Assembly: GCF_024713975.1 (NCBI RefSeq)
Contig: NC_091104.1
Location: 16,573,580-16,637,579 of the forward strand
DNA from: Paralichthys olivaceus
Taxonomy: Eukaryota; Chordata; Actinopteri; Pleuronectiformes; Paralichthyidae
Length of the DNA stretch: 64,000 nt
Direction of reading: 5' to 3'
Positions 40,101 through 50,883 of the stretch are shown here, piece by piece. The notes beneath the pieces were generated by a model that did not search any database, had not been told where the DNA came from, and saw nothing but the letters and a program-made list of their open reading frames with translations. The first letter of the stretch is position 1; each line of letters starts with the position of its first letter. Made by a program: the position numbers and the translations under genes.

Positions 40101-43100
40101 CGGTCAGCACAGTTTAAATTGCCTTTTACCCATTCGGTTTCGAGGTTGGAAAGAGAGAGGAACAGAGAAGTATAGTGGGAGGGAGCACAACATAGAGTGA
40201 AGAAGAAATGCACGGGGCCAGTAGCTGGGAATATTTGGGTTCGTAACAACACCGCGGAACAAAACACACATTTATGTATAGGAGAGGGGGCTGGATTTCT
40301 TGGTTATGTAATGTAGCGAGCCGCTTCTTGATTATCAGTTTCTTATGTCAGGATGCAGCGCCAAGAAAAAGAGACTACTGTTAGTGGCTCTATAATAAAG
40401 ACCAGGCAGTAGTCACATTGCACATGGCAAGGCCAGGAGCGGACTGACTCTGTACAGCCGTGGTGAGTAAATATTATGGTACAGGATCAGTCACCTTGAA
40501 AAACACACAACTAACTCCAGGAGATGTACTTGGAATTCATCACATGAGCTGCTGATCCTCAGTATAAAAAGCATATGAAGGCTGCTGAGAGGCTTCCAAA
40601 TACCATGAAATTGAATTTCTGAATTACCTTGGAACTTATTGGAAACATCTGACTAACAACAGACTGTGATATATGATACTATGTTTATGTAAGGATAGAA
40701 TATGTAGAAAGGTAGAAAGGTAGAATACAAGCGTACCATCCATAGAATAAATAGATAAATAAAATGTTTTTTCTTAATCAGGTGTCTTTTCAAAATACAA
40801 GACAACTTCACTCAGATTCACTCAAATTACTGTCATAATAATAAAGCAGCAATATAGGGTCATAATATCAAACTATTAAGGAGAAGACGTAATAGGAATA
40901 TGTCGCAATATCTATGCACATACTCTGCATGTAGAATTGGACTAAAGATGACTATGATTTGTTTAGACTTCAACAAATTATTATCTGTCCATTATTGGAT
41001 AACTCCCCTGTGGTTGTATGCCTTGGCCATCCAATGAAGTTTCAGTCTTCTTTTTAAATGAGGTCACAGCAACCTTGACCTTTGGCAATTTAAATCTTTT
41101 CAGTTCATCTTCAAGTCAAATTTAACATTTGTATCCAAATTGAAAAAATTCCCTTGAGATATTGTGTTCAGACACCCCGAAAAACATGATGCTTCTGGAC
41201 GACTCAAATGATGAGTTCATTCACATCAAATTAAGACTCATCAATAAATCAACTAATTGTCTCTGATTAGTTTCTACACAGTTAAGTCCCAGCAATGTTC
41301 TCTCCGCACTGTCATGTCTCTTTCTCCCAGACTTACAACACAACATTCAGTGATGATGAGTCTGAATGGAGACACGTCTCACCACCACATCCCGTTTCTG
41401 GGAATCCACAAACAGATAGCAAGCTGATGACTCCCACTCAAATAAATGTTAATCTTGGAGAGCATCGCCTTGTTTAGATGTTGGTGGTTCCTGATGCTGA
41501 TCCAGGCTTCACAGACCGAAATAGCTCCCATCTGTTCAAATGACCAAAGTGTTTCCTATAGCGGAAAAACTGCGGCAGACCATAACGTTTTTTGGGGGGT
41601 TTTCTTCAGGCAGGGGCATGCACGTGCACATGAACGCTTAAAACGAAAAGGAAAACATTGGACGACATAAAGCAGACAACAGTCAAAACACAGTCAGAGA
41701 ACATGTGGACTCACCGACCACACATCCAGTAAGATCTCTGTACTGCACGTGTGAGTTACACTCAGAATGAGTCAAGAGACGTTCTGAAGAGTTCCACCTA
41801 CTATGTAGCTTCGTGGTTGCCTGGACAGGTCATGTAGGGCACGTAGGCTGCTATGGACTGGATCTGCCTCATGAACTCGTCCCCCACCCTGGCGTTGTCC
41901 TGGAAAAATAACATTTAGCCAATATACACAATGCTTAAGATTTTCCTGCCTCATAACAATGTTTTATTTTTCTAACTTTACTGATATTCAGCCAAATTGT
42001 TTTTAAAAAGTTTATTTCCAAAGAAATTAAGGAATGTTTCATCAGTCAAAACCTCAGTGAAACCAAAAGAGATTTTTCTTTGTCTTAGATATCCTGATAC
42101 TGGCTACACAGCTTTAAAAACCCACTGTGGTTTAAGGCTGTTCTGATGGCATTTACCAGCCATTAATGACCTTTCAGACAAAGTTCCCTCTCTCTGTTTT
42201 TCAGTGAAAGCTCAGGATGTACTCGCACTTTCAAGCTGAAAACACAATCAACTTTTGCAGGAGTCTGCTGATTGCATTTAGCATTCCCTCCATATTAAAA
42301 TAAAGGCATTAATAATGCAGGAACTCATTTCATTAAAAAATAATATCATCATCCAAAACTAGGTTATGTCTGCTAAATATCACAGATGACAGCTGGGAGG
42401 TTTCCAGATGAGCGAATATGTGATTTGGGGCCAAAGTTCAGGGTGTTTTGAATGGCACGTTTTCTTTATTCATGAAATACTTGGGCGACATTAGCCGACC
42501 TCTCATCTTTCACCGCAGGCTTAAGGCTTTTCACATTAGTGCTAATCATAAGCTGTGTGTCTCCACCACAGCTGAGTGCCTTTATGTGCACTGATAATAA
42601 ACAGCGGTGAGTCTTGGGAAGGGGGCGGCGGGGAAAGGTAAAGCAGTTATCTCATCTGTCACTGTGGAATTAGTGGAACGAAAGAGCAGCTTTACGAGTA
42701 TAAGATATTGATGAAAGAAATTTGCTGTCAGAGATTTTAACTGAGCTCAGGTATCATCACAGTTTATGATATTACAAGAATAGGAGGGCAAAATACCTCA
42801 TGCATATCATAGGCAAAGTCCCCTGTAAAAGAAGCAAAGAAAAATACATTAGAATATGTTTGTTTTTAAGTGTTTTTCCTTTTTACTCTTAACCACCACT
42901 TTATAGTTTAACAACACTATATATCTTCAGTGATCTGCCCCAATTAGTTTCAGTTTTTTTTTAAATACTCAGAGTTAAAGGAACATTTTGAGAAATATGC
43001 TGAAATGTTTTTTTTACAGAGTAAGATGAGAAGCTTTTTTATGGTTAACATGGAGCAGACGGTTAGATTAGCATAGCATTAAGACTGGAAACAGCTAGTC

Positions 43101-46037
43101 TGGCTCTGCCTATGCTGTTAGAACTAATTAATTACTGAGCATTAGAGGTGCTAGTTGGCAGATTTTTTTCCTAACAGTTTCCAAGCTACTAAGCTAAGCA
43201 AATTATCTGCTGGCTCCTAGCTTCAGATTTTGTACACAGACATGACTGTGGCATCCATCTTCTCAGCAAGAAAGGGATTAAGCTTTTTTCCCCAGAAGGT
43301 CAAAATAATCCTTCGCCTTAGACTCTTAATAACATCATAAAGAAAACAAGTGGCATGTGCGTCATCCAACACATATTGTTCTAAAGCAAGAATTACAAAA
43401 GTAGAATAGGGATTCTTAAAATTCTACCTTGATAAATTACATCTTCAATAGATTTGTCTGTTGGATATCAGCTAGTTTACTTGATTAGACTTTTGTTCAT
43501 ACAATCTGATGACGCGTGCAGTGTGACATGATGTTTTGCTAAACTGCATTGTGGTTCCACTAAACTCTTTCGAATCATGTTCAAATCAAATCATGTTCAA
43601 ACGAATACTCAAGTGCAGGCGCCACCTGAATGTAAATATGAGTCCTGTCTGACATCAACAAAATGAGCCTGTAAAGAGGAGGCAGAGGCCGCTGGTGAAC
43701 CCGGTGTGTGTTCATTTGGTTGTTGAATTTATTTCCTTGTATTTCCCTTTAGCATTACAATTAACAGCTGGCATGGCGTGTTCACATAAATGCCAGCTGT
43801 TGTTAGTCCCAAGTAGGAGAGTGTAAATGTTATTGTGTTCATGAAGATCATGCCAGCAAGAAGTTTTAACGCATATGTGTGAGTACTTAATGTCTTGGGC
43901 TGATAATGACTCTTAAACAGCTTTTACAGTGTAAAATGCTGCAGTGCATTTATCACTATGGAGCTTACCTATGTGCAGAATGACGTCATACATGCCGAGC
44001 TGAGTCTCCTTCTGTAGTCGAGCCAGAGACTGAGGGTTCTCGTTGCCCAGGTCACCGTACAGAGCGAACCTGGGACTGAAACGGCTGCTGTCATTGAGAG
44101 CAGTGAAGGAGAATATGTCACTCCAGCCCTCATCACTGCCACAGTGGTACACTGAAACAACATAAAGAGATTTTAATGTGATATGTTGAGACAGTTTGAC
44201 CAGCCCAAAGAGAGTCATTAGTATTAAATCACTACCCACCATAAGTAGCAGCAGGCTTGAGGCCAGTGAGCCTGACTCTGTGGATATACATCTTTCTCTC
44301 CTCTTCTCCTGAGTCCACAAACAGAGTAGCGTTACCGTTGACGCTGATCTCAAAGAGCCGACCCCCCAGAAGGCCGTACTCCACCATGCTCTCTGTTTTA
44401 TTGAAGGTGGTCCAGGTCACAACCATGGAGCCTGGCACTCCTGTGAAAAAAGTTTCCAGCTATTAGAAATGTGATGTAGATTGATCTGACAGAGACACTG
44501 GATTCACTTAGTGCTGCATTTATAAAAAGCCAACAGATGCTTATGAAAAGGCTGACTTTGTATAAGAGTGGCACTTCTGATCTTGCCGCTGGCAAGATAC
44601 ACCCATCACACAGCTGAGTTAAGCTGACGACTGGCCAGGTACTCAATTCATCAAGACATCAATTCATTGAATGAACACCACATGTTTCACCTTCTTAAGG
44701 ACTGAACAAAAAGCATTTCTGTAGCATTGACTGTATAAATCATGTAACCCTAGCTTTATGTGTGGCAGTTATAGGGTGCATTTAACTTACAATAAAATTA
44801 TTTACAGAGATGATTCACAGAGTTTAAAGGTGGAATATTTTGTACATTTTTATATTTTTTGTTCAGGAGTAGTGTTGCATGGTTCAGGTTCACAAAAATC
44901 ATAATTTATGTCAAACTTCCAGTTGTGCAACCCCTTAGCAGAGTCTCTGACTGAAACAGACAGTATTAGCACAGCCCACTCTCTCTTGCTTGTGAGAACC
45001 ACCTCCTTCCATTATCAGAAAAACATAGTCACTACCGCAGTACGTAAGAGTAAGTAAACTTAACTTTCTGTAAGCCTGAGTAAAATGTTTCGGGAGAAAG
45101 GATGACAAATAGTAGAAATGTGCATGTTGTGTCTGTTTAGTAGAAAGATCGTGACGTTTCAGGTGACAACAAGAGGAGACATGGCAGATTTAGTCACAAA
45201 GAAAATTGACTGAGCTAACAGGAAAACATTTCAGAATTGAAGCTGACATAGTTGAATGGTTGTGTCAGTAAACTGTCCCTCTGATCATAGTGTTACTTCA
45301 CTCCCTAGTGGTAAAATATGGTACACCACTCTGCTCTGTTTGACTTGATAAATTGAAATAATTTTTACACAACCCACTGGAACTGAGAGCAGTCAGTGTT
45401 CAGAGCAGCCTGACACCTGAAAATCAGGTATTTCTTTAAAGGGCCCATATTGTACACCTGTCTGGGATTTAATCTGAGGTATTGTTACCCCAAAGATGAT
45501 ATATCAGTGGTTTAAATACCTTCCTGTACTTGAAACTTTGGGCAGACACTGTAACATTAAATATGTGTGACAGAAAGAAGTTCCCTTTTTTATTCACCAG
45601 GAAAGCAGACCTAAAAGTATGATCAAAGACTTCAGCCATTAATTGAAATGCTGCATTCAACTCAGTCTTTTTAATAACAACATAACTGTAAGTGATTTGG
45701 AATTTTTATTTTTTTTAGCTAACATATGTGGCACAGCTCCACTGCAGCAACAAGTTCAACTTTCTAAAAATACCAGAGCTCTGAATTTTCATAATATTGA
45801 GGGATTTGTACAAAACATCTGCAAATCTGTGATCCATATGACCTGGGAACTGGCTTGTATTCATACAGACTAAATAGCATCCCTAAGTGAAAACACATGA
45901 GGCTGATAGAAGCAGCTAAGACACTTACCTGGATAGGAGAGATGCACCTGCTCTGGCTGAGTCCAAATGGGGGTAAGACCAAGCACCAACAGGGGTGCAA
46001 GGCTTAACCAGGCACAGGCAGTGTGGACAGGCTCCAT
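34108..46037 (-). CDS. acp7: Acid phosphatase 7 (purple acid phosphatase), 13 coding exons
   Basis: A predicted secreted or lysosomal metallophosphoesterase that hydrolyses phosphate monoesters at acid pH with a binuclear metal centre. Coding exons (high to low): 46037-45929, 44440-44240, 44151-43969, 42822-42797, 41899-41802, 37769-37707, 36667-36553, 36363-36250, 35502-35436, 35024-34957, 34861-34790, 34417-34280, 34173-34108. All introns are GT-AG; the phases join into 439 residues, close to the human 438. Residues 1 to about 26 form a signal peptide; then a fibronectin-like N-domain (PEQVHLSYPG) and the catalytic domain. All seven metal ligands are visible: D137 (GDLG), D166 and Y169 (GDFAY), N201 (GNHE), H284 (GHRPM), H334 and H336 (AHEHTYER). 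The start is chosen for its signal peptide and length; the frame extends further upstream. The product ends FSAWF. No break was seen, so the gene looks functional. Confidence 0.96.
36102..36162. mobile_element. Short TIR-only DNA element relic in an acp7 intron
   Basis: The left part 'acaccgatacgccacaacat' and the right part 'attaatgctgtggctgacct' are imperfect inverted repeats of each other with almost nothing between. This is the terminal sequence of a common teleost DNA element reduced to its two ends. It lies in the acp7 intron between the exons at 36,250 and 35,502. Confidence 0.55.
42974..43320. mobile_element. Teleost MITE in an acp7 intron
   Basis: It begins near 'ggaacattttgagaaatatg' and contains 'gattagcatagcattaaga' followed by 'ctggaaacagctagtctggc'. 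On the far side are 'agctactaagctaagc', 'catcttctcagcaagaaag' and 'aaggtcaaaataatccttc'. The two halves are inverted with respect to each other (TTAGCATAG and CTAAGCTAAG; CTGGAAACAG and AACAGTTTCCA). I recognise this arrangement as a very common teleost non-autonomous element. It occupies the intron between the acp7 exons at 43,969 and 42,822. Confidence 0.65.
45435..45560. mobile_element. Possible teleost repeat end in acp7 intron 1
   Basis: The phrase 'aaagggcccatattgtacac' resembles the terminus of a common fish element. The other end was not located, so only a fragment can be suggested. Confidence 0.25.
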
Positions 46038-46226
46038 TTTAACACTGTGCTTCAGAGAGAAACGGCTGGTTAGAGCAACAACACATTCCCAGAAATGAAA
46101 CTGTTTGGTCACTACAATCACATGACCTTCAAAGCAATCGTTCCAAAAATCACATGACACCATGAGCACTAGTATAACACAGAGTTAATCCATATAATAT
46201 GTCTTATAAAGCTTCCAACAACTTAC

Positions 46227-46460
46227 ATGACTTAGTGGGAGTTTGCACAGTGCTCCCTGGCAGCGTCACACACACACACACACAAGTCGTGTTGTGGTTT
46301 TTGATGAGAGGTCGACATCAATCAACGGGCAGCCAACCTGGATGATGAAGCTGCAGAAACCCCGAAACAGCAGTGTCAGCGGGAACAGCAACGAAAGAGA
46401 TGATGTGTGACTAAAAGCAGCTGATGGTGTTGTTCAGTGTGCGTTCAGGGGGAGGAGGGC
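46227..46460 (-). promoter_or_regulatory. acp7: Likely acp7 5' non-coding exon and promoter region
   Basis: On the minus strand a consensus donor GTAAGT begins at 46,226, and an acceptor-like CTCTCTGAAG or CACAG lies just before the start codon (46,045-46,055). This implies a 5' UTR exon ending at 46,227 and spliced to the signal-peptide exon. The exon would contain the short (CA)n tract at 46,267-46,283. No TATA box is evident and the transcription start is not fixed. Confidence 0.4.
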
Positions 46461-46802
46461 TGTGAAAGTGAGCTCAAGTACAACGGAGATTAGCTTGCAG
46501 GCCATGAATCAATAAAGGTGCCAAGGCAAACAGCTGATATGCCTCATTGATCAGGACAAACAAAAAAAAAAAAGAGAATGTCAGGGGCAGGAAGGCAAAA
46601 ATATCTGCAAGATTTCAAACTGAGACATGAGAGAGATCAGCTGACTGCTCTGACACTTCTTTTATGAGGAAATCTGCACCATTAGCAGCTCAGTCACTAG
46701 AGGGAGCACATGGCACGAGCTGCATAATGAATGGGAGGCTTTATTCTCTAATAAAGGGCGGTATTATGAGTCAGTATCAGTTGGAAGTGTCTGTTGGCTG
46801 AG

Positions 46803-47123
46803 CCAGTCTATCTATCTATCTATCTGTCTGTCTGTCTATCTAACTATCTGTCTGTCTATCTAACTATCTGTCTGTCTATCTATCTATCCATCTATCATCT
46901 ATTCCTCTGTCTGTCTGTCTATCTAGCTTTCGATTTATCTATCTGTCTGTTTCTCTATCTATCATCTATCCATCTATATAACTACCCATCAATCTATCTA
47001 TCTGTCTGTCTGTCTGTCTATCTTACTATCCATCTATCATCTATTCCTCTGTCTGTCTGTCTGTCTATCTAGCTTTCAACTTATCTATCTGTCTATCTAT
47101 CTGTCTATCTATCTATCTATCTG

Positions 47124-47185
<62 letters not shown>

Positions 47186-47205
47186 ATCTATGTGTCTATC
47201 TATCC
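46803..47205 (+). repeat. TCTA/TCTG tetranucleotide microsatellite array
   Basis: About 400 bp of TCTA and TCTG units. It is irregular on the left, with interruptions such as 'attcctctg' and 'agctttcga', and nearly pure TCTA at 47,105-47,185. Part of the left half is itself duplicated: blocks with 'ccatctatcatctattcctc' followed by TCTG repeats and 'ctagctttc' occur near 46,885 and 47,030. It lies between the 5' ends of acp7 and katnbl1. The long frame through it (Tyr-Leu-Ser-Ile repeats) is not a gene. Confidence 0.95.
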
Positions 47206-47559
47206 AGCTGAAAGAAAAACAAGGTGAGTACAACACATTTCACGTGTGGACAGAGTGTGCTGTACACACTCTGTCAGTAACCTTCTCTCAGACCAGAGCT
47301 TGTAGCTCCAGCTGTTTTTTAAGGTTAGCTGTTAGCCGTTAGCTCGTAATAACTTCTTATTAACCTCTCGGTTACAGAGTCTACGTTCACTATGATGTTA
47401 CGTAAAATATGACGCATTTTAATTTGTCTTTAAACGACACTTACATTGTAAAGACATGGATTCATATTCTCCGTGAGCACAAATCCTTCCTGAGCCGAAC
47501 AGGTCAACTTCACTTTCCATTAATTACATTAAAAACACTCACAACACAAACTCACAGAG

Positions 47560-47580
47560 CACTTCCTGACGACGTCATCG
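47560..47580 (+). promoter_or_regulatory. katnbl1: Putative katnbl1 promoter elements
   Basis: An ETS-like ACTTCC core lies next to CGACGTCA, seven of eight bases of the CRE/ATF palindrome, and a CG-containing stretch (gccgccggtgg) follows at 47,598. This is the most CpG-dense spot between the microsatellite and the first coding exon at 47,906. The assignment rests on composition and position only. Confidence 0.3.
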
Positions 47581-47910
47581 TGTGGAAGAACAACAGTGCC
47601 GCCGGTGGTTATGGGAAATGGAGTTTTTTTTAATTGTAACACGTTTGTAACATTGCATTCATCAAAATTGTTATATATTATTTCCTCAGCTTCGTGTAGG
47701 TATCTCAGAACTTTGGGACTGTTGTGCTCAGATGGAAAGTAGATTTTCAGTTTTCTCAATTAAATCTATTGTTATGTGATGTCTTCTGTTTGAACTTTGA
47801 GTGGATCTGTTTCAGAAAGAGCCCACATCTGCCTTGTTTCTACATAATACTACTAAATGTAATTTTTTTTCTCAGTAACTGATTCAAAAGTGCCTCTCTC
47901 TTTAGATATA

Positions 47911-49872
47911 ATGGACTCTAACAGTGAGGACGGAGACTATCAAAGTCTTGAACATACCTCCCATCATGATGCAGATCAGTACAGAGTGACCTACCCTCAT
48001 GGGAGAAACATCAAAGATGTGAGCTGCGTTACTCATTACATACTCTTTCTTGTATGACCGTTTTTTATAGTGCATCACCTTGTAAAATGATTTTTTTCTA
48101 TGCAGGTGGATTATGATATGAATGAGGAATTCAACAAAAAGAGGTAAATTGTTGCTTGCCTTGTGGTCTCTACAGCATATGCATTATGTGTTCTCATTTT
48201 GCCTAGACTGTTTGAACATTTGACCTCACACAGGTATTCAGCGAGTCGCTCTGGTAACAACCCAGGTAGAGTGAAGCGGGTCGTGTCGTGCAAGAGGAAG
48301 ACCCATCACCTGACGGTGGCTCGGAGGAAGCAGCTCGTGTCTGGGAGAACCTTCGATGCTGCAAACAAAGAGAATGAGACGAGCTGTCTACAAGACATGC
48401 AACAGGAAGTATTTGACATGGACCCGCTGGAGTTCCCACTGAATGTCAGCCATAACCACAAGACTGGTAGAACTAGTTCCGAGCTAACAGACTGCTCTGC
48501 ACTTTCTGAGGTCAGACACTCTACCTCACACTGTTTCTGTGCTTTATGTTGGAGCTTTTCTAACATGTATTATCCAGCTGAACCCAATCATATTTTTCAG
48601 CTCACAAAGGATCACAGTGCGATGACTGACGTGCTCTTTGGAAGAAATCTGAGATTGAAAGTAGCTTTCACTTTGTGGCAGAGAAATGTTGGAGAGCTAT
48701 TGACATACTTCCTGAGGTACGTTGTGTGTGTTTGGCTTTAGACATTTGACACACAATATGTTCAACTTTCAAAAATGTGGCATTACTGTCTTTGTATAGA
48801 ATCCAGGACACTGGAGTGTTTGTTGATTTTCTCCCGATGATAAGCAGAAGGTAAGCATCGTATTTGGCAGGAACCTGAGTTATACCGCTTCATACAGCTT
48901 TTATTTAAATCCAAATCTCCCTGCAGCATTGACAAGGACTCTCTGAGGATTACCATTGGCTGTTGTGTTGACCTATTTCCTTTAGTTAAGGAAGTCCTCA
49001 CCAAGCCGTATGAAGAGTGAGTATCCCTTTCTTATTTCACAGAACTGTGAACATACAGGATGTACAGTAACTACAGAAATGCAAATAAATGGCGTTTGTC
49101 TTTTATGCTTGCAGGTATCTTACAGTTGGTTTGAACTGGATACATTCAGTTTTGAAAAAATGGCGGGAGCAATTAAGAGCAAGCGGCTACAGTGGATCAT
49201 CGAAAGCTGAGTTAGAGAAGTAAGAGTTTTATGAGATGTGAAAAAATAACATACAGTATATAAAACATTGACTGCAAATAAAGATGGACGATGTGACTGC
49301 TGCCCAAAAGTAAAGCCAAAGTGTCTGGATCACCCTGCTGTGTTTGATTTTAAAGTTAGTTATTTGGTGATATAAAAATGAGGTGAAGCCCCTTGATTGA
49401 CAGCTGAGAGTGGGCTACTGCGGCTCCATCCCCTGACTGCCACTGCGAAAACATGAATATTTTACTTCCATTTCTGGATACTGTGAGGAGACGTGTCATC
49501 CATCTTTATATACAGTCTATGATATAAACCCAGAGTCAGAATTTAACACTATGTTCAATATTAGTCACAATGTTTGGTAGAAAACCTTTTAATCAGTTTC
49601 TTTCTTTCTTTTTTTTTTGTAATAGGAATTTCCAGGTCTTTAATCAGCAGTTACTGGAGTTATGGCTTGAGGAACCTTCATTGAAATTTGTTCCAGGAGC
49701 TGCAGGAGAAAAGGCAAAGGTCAGTGCTGTATTTATGAATACAGGATGAACCACTGTCGTTGTTGACTGTGAGTGTCCTTAAACTAAACTGTACAAACAT
49801 GTGTGTGTCTTACATACATACGTAATCTTTTCCTTTCAGGTCATTGATTCTTACCTGTCTCAACTTACCTGA
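47911..49872 (+). CDS. katnbl1: Katanin regulatory subunit B1-like protein 1, 9 coding exons
   Basis: Relative of the C-terminal part of katanin p80; the mammalian protein binds katanin catalytic subunits and modulates microtubule severing, moving between nucleus and spindle poles. Coding exons: 47911-48018, 48106-48143, 48234-48510, 48601-48716, 48800-48850, 48927-49016, 49115-49219, 49626-49719, 49840-49872. All introns are GT-AG and the phases join into 303 residues, against about 304 in human. The N-terminus is acidic, followed by a basic Lys/Arg stretch (KRVVSCKRK, near residues 63-71) typical of a nuclear signal. Residues about 142-260 form the con80-like helical domain (TDVLFGRNLRLKVAF, then FLPMISR and LFPLVKEVL). 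The first coding exon begins five bases after an acceptor, so at least one 5' UTR exon lies upstream. A MITE sits in the seventh intron. No disruption seen. Confidence 0.95.
49267..49521 (+). mobile_element. Non-autonomous TIR element (MITE), copy C, in a katnbl1 intron
   Basis: It starts 'ttgactgcaaataaagatgg' and ends 'catctttatatacagtctat', inverted repeats of roughly 25-30 bp. Internal words 'cccaaaagtaaagccaaag', 'tgattgacagctgaga' and 'tttctggatactgtgagga' match copies A and B. It is the best-preserved copy at the ends. It lies between the exons ending at 49,219 and starting at 49,626, clear of the splice sites. Confidence 0.8.
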
Positions 49873-50299
49873 AAGCAATGAAGAGCCAGATAACAGAGGT
49901 TTCTATGGTAACAGTAACCTAATAATAAGAGATAAAGCAGAAATGAAAAACTCACTGAAAAGATAAGAGTTGCCCTGGATTGTGCCCTTGGATTGTACTG
50001 TACTGTGTGGTTGGTGTATTTATTAGTTTACAAAGCAACTTGAAAAGTTTAAATACTGAGGATGTGCAATATGAATTTTTAGTGTTTAGCAAAAATGATG
50101 TGTCATATTATGAAGTTATGTCACAGAAATGTGGTAGCTTGATGGCCGTGAGAATCTAAATTTGTGTCATTGATTGTTTGAGTGTACCTAATTGAATTTG
50201 CCTGATGACGATGAATACAGTTTGAATTGGAAATGATCAAGTTTGTGGATGGTACTGTGATTTTTTTGTTGGAAGAAAAAGTACAGATATGTGTCTGTT

Positions 50300-50309
50300 A
50301 ATAAATAAA
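50300..50309 (+). terminator. katnbl1: katnbl1 poly(A) signal
   Basis: Two overlapping AATAAA hexamers lie about 430 bp after the stop codon, before the next gene on this strand. This implies a 3' UTR of roughly 450 bp. Confidence 0.5.
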
Positions 50310-50883
50310 AAATACACACACCCTTTGCGCAACAGTACACATTGTATTCTAACACACTGTTCTTTACCTCAAGTTTTAACACAGTATCAGATTTCAGTTA
50401 ATCCCTTCAGTTCAGTCCCACAGCTGGACTTCAGCCTCACTGAAGTGATTTAAATGAGACAGAAATATGGGTTTGTTTTCTACACAGCTCATATCTCATG
50501 CAGGTTTATCTCACTTGACACAGATAAGTGGAGAATTGGTGTCTGTCATTGTGATGTGAACCCAAGGCTGAAGTCCAGCTGTGGCTGGGCAGGAGGAGGC
50601 TGTGTGTGAAGAGACCTGCAATTCACTGAACTCTGAATCTGAACTCAGCAGTCGACAGCCTTGTTTGCATTCTGTTACTTTGTCATTCTGTCAGAGGAGG
50701 CTAATACAGTGTGTGAAGATTCAGTGACAGCATATTTCTGTCACCTCACACAAGGCGTTTTACTGAAGGTAAGCATGTAACCTGTATACTGCCAGAGGCC
50801 TTAAATGTGTGTTATCACTGAATTCAATGCGAAGCGCTGTAACAATAACTGACTTCTCGTGGTTTGATGGAGGAAAGTGCAGG

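Noticed and set aside
46794..47072. Tyr/Leu/Ser/Ile-rich 92-codon frame
   Set aside because: It is the TCTA/TCTG microsatellite read as codons.
47210..47230. Strong donor-like AACAAG/GTGAGTAC as a katnbl1 leader donor
   Set aside because: The sequence directly upstream is the microsatellite, so a leader exon ending here is unlikely without transcript evidence.
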